9,009 nucleotides of DNA from Spirochaetaceae bacterium (GTDB lineage: Bacteria > Spirochaetota > Spirochaetia > SZUA-6 > Fen-1364), in contig PLNO01000236.1 in assembly GCA_003141795.1 (NCBI GenBank), positions 6,543 to 15,551 on the forward strand, read 5' to 3'. A model generated the notes under the pieces. It searched no databases. It was not told the origin of the DNA and saw only the letters and a list, made by a program, of their open reading frames with translations. Of the stretch, positions 1 through 6,268 are shown in pieces. Within the stretch, counting starts at the first letter, position 1. Each line of letters starts with the position of its first letter. The position numbers and the translations under genes were made by a program.

Positions 1-311
1 ATGCGGTGCTCTTTCTCGCCGACAAAGGCAGCTTCAGGGAAGCTGACTACTGCAGCAGAATGCATCACGATTTCGGCCTCCTGGCTCTGTGCGCCGAAAA
101 GGAGAACGAGCCGGGGATCGCCATTGGCTACTACGTGAGCGCCGGCGACCTTGACGCAGCGCTTCGTTGCGCCGAGCAGGCCGGCAACCCGCGGGACGTC
201 GCTCGGGTGTACGAGAAGATGGGGCGCCTCCCTGAGGCGATGGCGATCTGGGAGAAGCTCGGGCGCCGCAGGGACGTGGAAAGGCTGCTGAAGAAGCAGG
301 CCGCGGGCTGA
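1..311 (+). CDS. C-terminal fragment of a helical-repeat (TPR-like) protein
   Basis: This is the 3' end of a gene that begins outside the window; the frame is open from base 3. A GTG at base 6 could formally start a 101-residue protein, but nothing resembling a ribosome binding site can be seen and the sequence reads like the middle of a domain. The visible part is all helical, with repeated units in which Ala/Gly turns separate amphipathic helices: AGDLDAALRCAEQAG, then RDVARVYEKMGRLPEAMAIWEKLG, then RDVERLLKK. This pattern fits TPR or other alpha-solenoid repeats used as protein-binding scaffolds. The partner and pathway cannot be told from this fragment. The gene ends only 12 bases before the stop of the convergent ATPase gene, with no obvious intrinsic terminator between them. 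Confidence 0.7.
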   Translation, partial: AVLFLADKGSFREADYCSRMHHDFGLLALCAEKENEPGIAIGYYVSAGDLDAALRCAEQAGNPRDVARVYEKMGRLPEAMAIWEKLGRRRDVERLLKKQAAG

Positions 312-323
312 ATCAGGGCTGGC

Positions 324-2003
324 TCAGGAGGCCTTGCGGAGGGATTGGAGGAGCTTTTCCGCGCCTGCCTGGAATGCCGCCGCCGCCGAGCGATAATCGA
401 AGCCGACGATGACGCTCAGGCCGCTGTAGAGCGTTTCGTGGAGGAATGCCGACAGCAGCTTCAGGTACGGTCGGGCGTCGATATGGGACTCGCCGTCGAG
501 CACCACGAGGTTGCGCAGATCGAGCGCTTTCGCCACCGCCGCAATCTGTCTTATCACAAGCCCGTTCAGCGTTTTCACCGTTTTGAGGTAGCGCTGCCGG
601 TACTCGGGGTCCCGTTCGACGAGGGAGCGGATCTGGCTGAAGCGGTCGCGGACCTTTCGGCCGCGCACGCTCGTGCGCCGGGGGATGAGGCTCTTCAGGA
701 CCGCAACGAGCGTGCGGGACTGGAACAGCTTGTGGAGGGAGAAATAGAACAGCAGGAGCACCCCCTGATTGCGCATGAGGCTGCTGCCGCGTCCGGCCCT
801 GTCGAGGATCACGAGGAAACGGCCCAGTTCCCTGTCGATCGCCCTGTCGGGCGCCGCCCCGAGCCTGCTCGCGAACGGTCCGCGCGCCTCCTCCATCCGG
901 CCTATCTGCGCATCGAGGATCTCCTGCATGCGGAGCATTTCACGGCGCAGGCCGCTTTTGGTCACTTTCGCGAGGAACCCCGAAAGAGCCGCCAGCTCGT
1001 CTTTCGAGAAGGAGCGCGAAGGGGCCGTGGCATCGTCCATGATCGTGATTGCATCGCCGAGGTAGGAGGCCATGGCATCGAGGTACGCTTCGGTGTCAGC
1101 GATGTCGGGATTGCGCGCGACGTAGGTGGTGACGACCTCCTGCATCCGGGGAGCCAGCCCCAGTTTTTTCGTCGCCTGCCAGAGAAGCCTGCCGTGGGCG
1201 TAGTCGATGCTGTCGCGCATGCATCGCAGCACGTGGATGCCGGGGTTCGGCTCCCCCTGGAGGAGATCGAGCGCCGGATCCTCCGGCACGAAGGCGAAAT
1301 CGTTCATGAGCGCACTCTCCTCGTCGGTGAGGCGGTCTTCGGGATCGACGAACCTGTTGTAGTTTCCCGCGACATCGCTGGGGTGGAAGCCCTCCTTCAG
1401 CCGACCCGTGTAACGGTTGTGCCAGAGATGGATCGTCGTGCCGGGGAAGAGCCGCTGCACCTCCTTGGCGTACGCCCCCGCCGACGCGTGCGCGGTGGGC
1501 TCGGGATTCGTGACGAGCACCAGGCGCTGCATGTAGGGGAGGTACACGAGGTTCTCCTCGTGGTCCATGCCGGCGGGCATGTCGAAGATGAGAAGGTCGT
1601 AGCGGGAATCGATCTCCGAGAGATAGGAGGTGTAGATGCGCTCCCGCATGCTTCGAGCCTCCTTCACGGAGAGCTTCTGGAAGGGGAAGAGGATCTCCAG
1701 CCCGCGGAAAACGGGCATGACGTTCGACGAGAGGTCGGCGCCGCGCACGGGGGTTCCTTTGATCTGGAGTGCCTGCTCCGACTCCTGCACGTCGAGGAGC
1801 GAGGAGACGTCCGAGAGCGGATCGAGGTCCACGAGCCCGACGCGCATTCCCTTGCGCGCGTAGTAGATGGCGAGGTTGCACGCGGTGATGGTCTTTCCCA
1901 CACCGCCCTTTCCGGAGCTCACCGCGATGGATTTCGCGATGACGCGCCCGAGGGTGGCCTGGTCGGACCCGGGCAGCACGCTCGATCGTACGGTCGTTGC
2001 CAT
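324..2003 (-). CDS. MinD/ParA-family P-loop ATPase with long C-terminal extension
   Basis: This 559-residue protein has an N-terminal MinD/ParA/FlhG-type ATPase domain at about residues 22-280. The deviant Walker A loop SGKGGVGKT lies at 30-38, with signature lysine K32 and catalytic-loop K37. The second motif VGLVDLDP is at 55-62, Walker B LLIFDMPAG is near 137-145 (D141), and the adenine-contact motif NPEPTA is at 166-171. Proteins of this family dimerise on ATP and position or count structures at membranes or on DNA. Typical MinD or FlhG proteins are about 260-300 residues, so residues from about 290 on are extra. That half is helix-rich, has no motif I recognise, and ends in an alternating hydrophobic stretch near 505-559. 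I see no obvious C-terminal amphipathic membrane-targeting helix of the MinD kind. The gene follows the PilZ gene by 12 bases, with a GAGG sequence about ten bases before the ATG, so they are probably cotranscribed. Flagellar or polar positioning is inference from this context. Confidence 0.9.
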   Translation of the reverse strand: MATTVRSSVLPGSDQATLGRVIAKSIAVSSGKGGVGKTITACNLAIYYARKGMRVGLVDLDPLSDVSSLLDVQESEQALQIKGTPVRGADLSSNVMPVFRGLEILFPFQKLSVKEARSMRERIYTSYLSEIDSRYDLLIFDMPAGMDHEENLVYLPYMQRLVLVTNPEPTAHASAGAYAKEVQRLFPGTTIHLWHNRYTGRLKEGFHPSDVAGNYNRFVDPEDRLTDEESALMNDFAFVPEDPALDLLQGEPNPGIHVLRCMRDSIDYAHGRLLWQATKKLGLAPRMQEVVTTYVARNPDIADTEAYLDAMASYLGDAITIMDDATAPSRSFSKDELAALSGFLAKVTKSGLRREMLRMQEILDAQIGRMEEARGPFASRLGAAPDRAIDRELGRFLVILDRAGRGSSLMRNQGVLLLFYFSLHKLFQSRTLVAVLKSLIPRRTSVRGRKVRDRFSQIRSLVERDPEYRQRYLKTVKTLNGLVIRQIAAVAKALDLRNLVVLDGESHIDARPYLKLLSAFLHETLYSGLSVIVGFDYRSAAAAFQAGAEKLLQSLRKAS

Positions 2004-2015
2004 GGCGGACGGGCC

Positions 2016-3275
2016 TCAGCTCATATCGAGCGGAGGGGGCGGGGCGCCGCCCTCCCACCTGCCTTCCGTGCTCGGGTCGAAAGGCTTGCCGTACAGGTAC
2101 TGGTAGAGGAACCCGAAGTCCTCCTCCTCCAGCTTGAGGAAAAGCACGCCGAAGTAGGAGTTCTCCGCGTCGCGGAACTTGCGCATGACGCGCGCCCCGA
2201 TGGTGATCGTTTTCCTTTCGAACCTCATGGTGAGGTCCAGATCGGTATGGACGAGGAGGTCGCGCACGAGCTCCGTCGAGGTATGGGCGAACAGCAGCCC
2301 CGATGCGCTCATGTCGATGATAGGCGCCTCATAACGGCGCTCGTTGCTGTTCTCCACCTTGAAGTATCCGTTGGAGACGAGGGAATAGCAGAGGATCTTG
2401 GAGAACTCCTGCACGAACTCGATGAGATCGCGGGAGATGCGCTCCCTGCGCGCCGAGGTGTTCCACACGTGGATGTAGCCCACGACGTATTCGTTGTACA
2501 GCACGGGACACCACAGCTCGGAGACGACGTCCTTCTTCGATTTTTCATAGAGGATGTTGCCGAGCTTGCTCGTGATCACGTAGGGCTGCGAGCCTGCCTC
2601 CTCCTCGAGCTTGATCAGCTCCCCTTTGGTGATGACACGGTCGTCGGGGAAAGGGTCCCGCGAGGGGTAGTCCTCCGTCGTGGAGGGGATCCACAGGGAC
2701 TTGCCCATGCGGACGATCGTCTTTTCCTCCCACGAGCGGGGCATCTTGTCGCGGAGCATGACGATCTTGTTGTCCGACGCCATGGTCTGCATCTTGATGC
2801 GGAATGTCTTCACCACGTTCTGGATGCGGCGCGGATCGAAGGTCTGGTCCTCCTCGGGGGGCTCCACGGGGCTGAATCGATCCGATTTGGGGAAGTTCAG
2901 CTCGACCTTCGTGCCCTGGATGCTGAAGGAGACGTCCATGGGTTCCTGCACCGGGACACGCTCGAACTTGCGCTGCAGGTTCTTGTAGACCCCGGGAGGC
3001 TGCTCGACCACGACCTTGTCGGGCCCGGCTTGCAGGATGTGCGATGCGAAAGTGTGGTAGTTGTTGCGCAGATAGAAGAATACGCGCACCTCTTCGCCCA
3101 CGGAGAAGCCTTCCAGCGCGCCTTCCACCGGCGCCAGGGTCAGCCCTGTATCGCTCACACCGGCGAATGTGCAGCGGAACTCCCGTCTGCTCCCGTGAAG
3201 GTCGCACGGGGTGGCGTCGTCGACCAGGGATTTGAAAACGAACTCTTTCTCTATGCGCCCGACTTCCGTTCCCAT
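2016..3275 (-). CDS. PilZ (c-di-GMP-binding type) protein with YcgR-like N-terminus and GAF-like insert
   Basis: This 419-residue cytoplasmic protein is a probable cyclic di-GMP receptor. Residues about 10-95 form a beta-rich domain resembling the YcgR N-terminal domain. The PilZ signature arginines are in RKFER at 102-106, followed by the strand MDVSFSIQ. The second PilZ motif, DMSASG (D321, S323, G326), comes only about 200 residues later and is followed by normal PilZ strands (ITIGARVMRKF, YFGVLFLKL). Residues about 165-300 between them look GAF-like, especially WCPVLYNEYVVGYIHVWN and the following long helix. The pattern resembles DUF1577 proteins of spirochaetes. The tail (405-419) is proline-rich. 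The ATG at 3275 was chosen because a GGAGGA sits ten bases before it and the upstream lipoprotein gene stops five bases away; the longer open frame to 3389 would overlap that gene. Ligand binding is inferred from the motifs. Confidence 0.85.
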   Translation of the reverse strand: MGTEVGRIEKEFVFKSLVDDATPCDLHGSRREFRCTFAGVSDTGLTLAPVEGALEGFSVGEEVRVFFYLRNNYHTFASHILQAGPDKVVVEQPPGVYKNLQRKFERVPVQEPMDVSFSIQGTKVELNFPKSDRFSPVEPPEEDQTFDPRRIQNVVKTFRIKMQTMASDNKIVMLRDKMPRSWEEKTIVRMGKSLWIPSTTEDYPSRDPFPDDRVITKGELIKLEEEAGSQPYVITSKLGNILYEKSKKDVVSELWCPVLYNEYVVGYIHVWNTSARRERISRDLIEFVQEFSKILCYSLVSNGYFKVENSNERRYEAPIIDMSASGLLFAHTSTELVRDLLVHTDLDLTMRFERKTITIGARVMRKFRDAENSYFGVLFLKLEEEDFGFLYQYLYGKPFDPSTEGRWEGGAPPPPLDMS

Positions 3276-3280
3276 GCGCC

Positions 3281-4078
3281 TCAGTCCTCCAGAAGCCAGC
3301 GGTACGCAGAGGGGAAGAACTTCTCCTTGGATGGCTGGCGTTTCACCGACAATCCGGCAAGGCTGACCTGGACGTCCGAAACGAGCCATTGGTCGCCCGC
3401 CCGTGACATGTAGATTTCTCCTTCGCTTGCACCGTCGGCGCCGAACAGCCGAACGGCGGCGGTGATCTCGCCGTCCTCCCGGGTCCGCGGAACCCCGATA
3501 CGGTAGGTTCGGGGGGTGTAGCCCTGCTTCAGCCCGAATGCAAGTGAGTCGGGGACCCTGCCCTGGGCCTCGGGGGTGAGGAGCTTCGTGTCCACTTTAC
3601 CCGCCATCAGAGCGGACAGGAACGCCCTCGCCGCAAGCATCGCGCTCTGCTGGTCCTTCTTCGCCGTGCCGGCATCCCCCAGGGGGCCGATCTTGAAATC
3701 CTCAGGAAGCAGCACACTGCTCCGGCCCAGCGCCATGAGCGTGCCTGCCGGGGCAGTGGAAGCCGGGGCCGGGGAGCCGCCTGCGCCCGTCTGCTGGGAG
3801 AGCGTGATGCCTGCGGCAGGCCCTACCGCCGGCTGGCCGCCGGGCTGGCCGGGAAGCCGGGATGCCGGGGTCGACGGGGGAGCTCCCGCTTGTTGGGCCG
3901 CAGGCGAGGCAGGCAGCGAGGCCGCCGCCGGGGCGGGGGCAGCAGGTGCAGCCACGCTCGTGACCACGGGAGTCGAAACCGCCGGATGCCTGATAGTTTT
4001 CTGGCAGGAAAGGAGAGCGAGAGTTGCCGGCAGGAGCATTGTCAGGAGCAACCACTTTCTCACAGATTCTTGTACCAT
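3281..4078 (-). CDS. Lipoprotein with Pro/Ala-rich linker and small C-terminal domain
   Basis: This protein of up to 265 residues begins with a short basic n-region (RKW), a hydrophobic core, and a lipobox ending L-L-S-C with the lipidated cysteine at C25, so it should be exported and membrane-anchored. Residues about 30-112 are a low-complexity Pro/Ala/Gly/Ser linker, probably disordered. Residues about 118-265 form a compact alpha/beta domain: a helix near 142-160, then strands such as TYRIGVPRT, EITAAVRLFG, EGEIYMSRAGDQWLVSDVQVSL. The pattern resembles NTF2-like or other small cystatin-like domains, but I cannot name the family. It is the first gene of the operon with the PilZ and ATPase genes. 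The ATG at 4078 lacks a clear ribosome site. A GTG five codons in (4063) gives an equally good, tighter signal peptide and may be the real start. No function is assigned. Confidence 0.78.
   Translation of the reverse strand: MVQESVRKWLLLTMLLPATLALLSCQKTIRHPAVSTPVVTSVAAPAAPAPAAASLPASPAAQQAGAPPSTPASRLPGQPGGQPAVGPAAGITLSQQTGAGGSPAPASTAPAGTLMALGRSSVLLPEDFKIGPLGDAGTAKKDQQSAMLAARAFLSALMAGKVDTKLLTPEAQGRVPDSLAFGLKQGYTPRTYRIGVPRTREDGEITAAVRLFGADGASEGEIYMSRAGDQWLVSDVQVSLAGLSVKRQPSKEKFFPSAYRWLLED
3285..3290 (-). promoter_or_regulatory. Ribosome binding site for the PilZ gene
   Basis: GGAGGA on the minus strand lies nine bases before the ATG at 3275, inside the last codons of the lipoprotein gene. It decides the PilZ start against the longer open frame and indicates translation from a shared transcript. 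Confidence 0.7.
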
Positions 4079-4097
4079 TCTGTGCCCGATTCGTCAA
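4069..4097 (-). promoter_or_regulatory. Candidate promoter of the lipoprotein-PilZ-ATPase operon
   Basis: On the minus strand, TTGACG (4092-4097) and TACAAG (4069-4074) are separated by exactly 17 bases. They match 5/6 and 4/6 positions of the sigma-70 consensus. The -10 box lies inside the first codons after the ATG at 4078, and the expected transcription start falls at about 4062, next to the in-frame GTG at 4063. If real, the protein starts at that GTG on a leaderless or nearly leaderless mRNA. Chance matches of this quality are not rare, so confidence is low. Confidence 0.3.
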
Positions 4098-4161
4098 ACT
4101 CCGGGATCCCGCTCCCTGGCGCTTGATACGGAGGGCGCGCCGTCATACTGTAGAAATCGGC
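4079..4161. promoter_or_regulatory. Divergent intergenic control region with two short palindromes
   Basis: These 83 bases separate the minus-strand lipoprotein operon from the plus-strand HD gene and must carry, or border, both promoters. Two perfect palindromes are visible: CGGGATCCCG at 4102-4111 and GGCGCGCC at 4134-4141. The second lies between the -35 and -10 elements proposed for the HD gene. Both are GC-rich and short, so an operator role is only a possibility. Confidence 0.5.
4123..4151 (+). promoter_or_regulatory. Candidate sigma-70-type promoter for the HD phosphohydrolase gene
   Basis: TTGATA (4123-4128) and TACTGT (4146-4151) are spaced by 17 bases, matching 5/6 and 3/6 of the consensus. 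The predicted start of transcription, about 4158, lies only a few bases before the ATG at 4162. That ATG has no convincing Shine-Dalgarno sequence, so the transcript could be close to leaderless. Confidence 0.35.
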
Positions 4162-5454
4162 ATGAGTGAGGCGGAAAAGATCCTCGAGCATCTGGAAAAC
4201 GACTACACCGAACCGATCAGGGACCCGGTATGGAAGCACATCTACGTCTCGCGCGCCCTCCTGCGCGTGATCGAGCAGGAGCAATTCCAGAAGCTCGACC
4301 GCATCCGTCAGCTCGGGCCTGCCGCGCTCGTCTATCCCGGGGCGACGCACAGCAGGCGCAACCACAGCCTCGGCGTGTTCCATATCGCGCGGCGGATGAT
4401 CACGACGCTGGTTCGGAAGAACACGGACGTGGACATCACGCTCGACGGCGTCAAGGCTTTTCTCTGCGCCGCGCTCCTCCACGACATCGGCCACTATCCG
4501 TTCGCCCATTCGCTGAAGGACCTGGGGCTGATCGCCCATGAGACGCTTTCGGCCAGGGTGATCCTCTCGGACTTTGCGCCCGTGATCCGGGGAAACCTCG
4601 GCGTCGAGCCTGAGGCGGTTGCTGCGATCATCGACCGCGGAACGCGCTATTCGGGCCGGGTGAACGTGGGCTTCTACTGGAAGATCCTCTCCGGGGTGCT
4701 GGACCCCGACAAGCTGGACTACCTCAACAGGGACGCCTACTTCTGCGGTGTCCCCTACGGCATTCAGGACGTCGACTTCATCCTCGAGGAGGTCTACCCC
4801 CACGTGGAGAACGGGGTGGCCATCAGCCGCAAAGGGATCACCGCGCTGGAGAATATCCTGTTTTCCAAATACCTCATGTACAAGACCGTCTACTGGCACA
4901 AGACGGTGCGGATAGCCACGGCGATGATCAAGAAGGCCATCCAGATGGGGCTCAGCGCTGGGGCAATCAACACGACGGATCTCTACGGGCTGGACGACGA
5001 GGAGTTCTCTGTACGCTTCGACTCTGGCAGGTTCCCGGGGTTCAGCCTCATCGAGGACACGCGGCGGAGGGTGCTCCACAAGCAGGTGCTGAGGATCCCC
5101 TTTTCGGAGGAGAATCCCGGACACCGCAGGCTGGAGGACATCCGCGAACGGCTGGACCTGGAGCGAAGGATCGCGGAAGAGGCGGGTCGCATCCTCGGCA
5201 GGCAGGTGCCGCAGGAGGCCGTCATTGTCGACGTCCCCGAGCGCATCTCCTTCGACCTGCGCATCCCCGTGATCGAGCCGGGGCAGCCCGAGTCGGGGGA
5301 AGGGGAGGCCGGGGACAGCTCGCACGTTTTCGACCGCATGGGGCGGGAGGACTTTCCGCGCGCCCTGCGCTCCATCTCCGTCAGCGCCCGCAGGGAAGCG
5401 GATCTCCTCGAGGCCCTGGGCAGGATGGATCTCGCGGGAAGCCTGGAGGGATGA
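4162..5454 (+). CDS. HD-domain phosphohydrolase (dNTPase/SAMHD1-like superfamily)
   Basis: This 430-residue soluble enzyme belongs to the COG1078-like HD family, whose members hydrolyse nucleotide or other phosphate esters, often dNTPs. The metal-binding set is complete: H68 in RRNHSLG, H107-D108 in LLHDIGHYPFAHS, and D183 in DPDKLDYLNRD. In that last motif K184, Y187 and D191 line up with residues that contact nucleotide in SAMHD1 (my recall of family knowledge). The length is normal for the family; residues from about 300 on form a charged C-terminal region with an acidic Gly/Glu-rich linker near 373-386. The ATG at 4162 is preferred over an upstream in-frame ATG at 4024, which would run antisense through the lipoprotein gene. 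The stop codon overlaps the start of the TtcA-like gene as ATGA, so the two are translationally coupled. The true substrate is not determinable; a non-dNTP phosphohydrolase is possible. Confidence 0.9.
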   Translation: MSEAEKILEHLENDYTEPIRDPVWKHIYVSRALLRVIEQEQFQKLDRIRQLGPAALVYPGATHSRRNHSLGVFHIARRMITTLVRKNTDVDITLDGVKAFLCAALLHDIGHYPFAHSLKDLGLIAHETLSARVILSDFAPVIRGNLGVEPEAVAAIIDRGTRYSGRVNVGFYWKILSGVLDPDKLDYLNRDAYFCGVPYGIQDVDFILEEVYPHVENGVAISRKGITALENILFSKYLMYKTVYWHKTVRIATAMIKKAIQMGLSAGAINTTDLYGLDDEEFSVRFDSGRFPGFSLIEDTRRRVLHKQVLRIPFSEENPGHRRLEDIRERLDLERRIAEEAGRILGRQVPQEAVIVDVPERISFDLRIPVIEPGQPESGEGEAGDSSHVFDRMGREDFPRALRSISVSARREADLLEALGRMDLAGSLEG

Positions 5455-6242
5455 TCGGGCTCTCGGCTGCTGACGCGAAAGCACTCGAGCTGTTTTCACG
5501 GCACGTGGGAAGGGGGATCAACCGATTCTCCATGATCGCTCCGGGGGAAAAGGTCCTCATCGGCGTGTCGGGCGGCAAGGATTCACTCGCCTTGAGCCTC
5601 GCGCTCGTCGAGCGCAAAAGACGGGTCCCGGTGGACTACGAGCTGTTCGCCGCTCAGGTGGAGTGGCGCGAATACCCGATGACGGACGCGGAAAAGTCCG
5701 GCATCGACGAGTTTTACACGCGCCTGGGGATCCCGTTTCGCCGTATTACCGCGCAGATGGCGCCCCCCACGTTCCGCAACAAGTTCAGCTGCTACACCTG
5801 CTCGCGCAACCGCAAGCGCCTGCTATTCGACGAGGCGGAGCGGCTCGGCGCCAGGAAGATCGCTTTCGGCCACCACATGGACGACATCGCCCGCACGACG
5901 CTCATGAACATGTTCTTCCACGGAGAGCTGTCGACGATGATGCCCGTTCAGGACTTCTTCGACGGAAAGCTGTCCATCATCCGTCCGCTCTGCGAGGTCC
6001 GCGAATCGGAGGTCGCCCGGATTGCCGCGCGTCTCAGCCTGCCTATCGTTCCCGCACGCTGCCCGAACTCGGAGAAGAATCGGCGGGTCGTGATGAAGGA
6101 AATCCTCAGGATGGTCTCCCACGTGGACCGCCATGCCGTGTCCAACGTGTACACCGCCCCGTGGCGCATCAATTCGGATTATCTCCCCCGTACCCCTGAT
6201 GAAGGCGAACCGGTCCATAGTTTGCCAAAGGCCGACCAGTAG
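5451..6242 (+). CDS. ttcA: TtcA-like tRNA 2-thiocytidine synthetase (PP-loop ATPase)
   Basis: This 263-residue enzyme probably activates a tRNA cytidine by adenylation and replaces its oxygen with sulfur using an iron-sulfur cluster, as TtcA does at C32. The PP-loop SGGKDS is at 40-45. The cluster-type cysteines are C114 and C117 (CYTC) with a third, C204, in ARCPNSEKN. The conserved GHHMDD is at 140-145. E. coli TtcA is about 310 residues, so this is a short version; it lacks the extra zinc-finger CxxC pairs expected of TtuA. The start is slightly uncertain: GGAGGG abuts the ATG at 5451 with no spacer, so reinitiation after the HD stop (ATGA overlap) is likely. A GTG at 5505 is an alternative start that keeps the whole catalytic domain. 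Related PP-loop enzymes such as TilS lack this cysteine set, so I prefer TtcA; the exact modified base is inference. Confidence 0.85.
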   Translation: MIGLSAADAKALELFSRHVGRGINRFSMIAPGEKVLIGVSGGKDSLALSLALVERKRRVPVDYELFAAQVEWREYPMTDAEKSGIDEFYTRLGIPFRRITAQMAPPTFRNKFSCYTCSRNRKRLLFDEAERLGARKIAFGHHMDDIARTTLMNMFFHGELSTMMPVQDFFDGKLSIIRPLCEVRESEVARIAARLSLPIVPARCPNSEKNRRVVMKEILRMVSHVDRHAVSNVYTAPWRINSDYLPRTPDEGEPVHSLPKADQ

Positions 6243-6250
6243 CGTACATT
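6222..6250 (+). promoter_or_regulatory. Candidate promoter for the metallophosphoesterase gene
   Basis: TTGCCA (6222-6227) and TACATT (6245-6250) are separated by 17 bases, matching 5/6 and 4/6 of the sigma-70 consensus. They overlap the last codons and stop of the TtcA-like gene. Transcription would begin near 6257, leaving a leader of about 12 bases before the ATG at 6269. The downstream gene may therefore be transcribed on its own as well as by read-through. Confidence 0.35.
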
Positions 6251-6268
6251 TCGGGATACCGGCGGCTC

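Noticed and set aside
297..345. Possible terminator hairpin between the first fragment and the ATPase gene
   Set aside because: Only short imperfect complementarity (GCAGGCC against GGCCTTGC) is visible, and there is no T-run on either strand.
345..3413. A 1022-codon open frame on the plus strand, antisense to the ATPase and PilZ genes
   Set aside because: Its codons are exactly opposite those of both minus-strand genes, so it stays open simply because those GC-rich genes avoid TTA, CTA and TCA codons. The translation is Arg/His/Glu-rich with no domain, whereas the minus strand shows clear P-loop and PilZ motifs.
3891..4005. GC-rich repeat-like stretch in the lipoprotein gene
   Set aside because: It encodes the Pro/Ala linker; the repetition comes from low-complexity coding of GCC/GCA/CCC-type codons and not from a separate DNA repeat element.
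4060..5499. A 479-codon minus-strand open frame opposite the HD gene
   Set aside because: It has the same codon-opposite phase as the HD gene and the same explanation; the plus strand carries the complete HD active site.
5663..6199. A 178-codon plus-strand frame within the TtcA-like gene
   Set aside because: It is an out-of-frame shadow rich in Arg, Pro and His, with no ribosome site and no domain, inside a gene with complete PP-loop and cysteine motifs.
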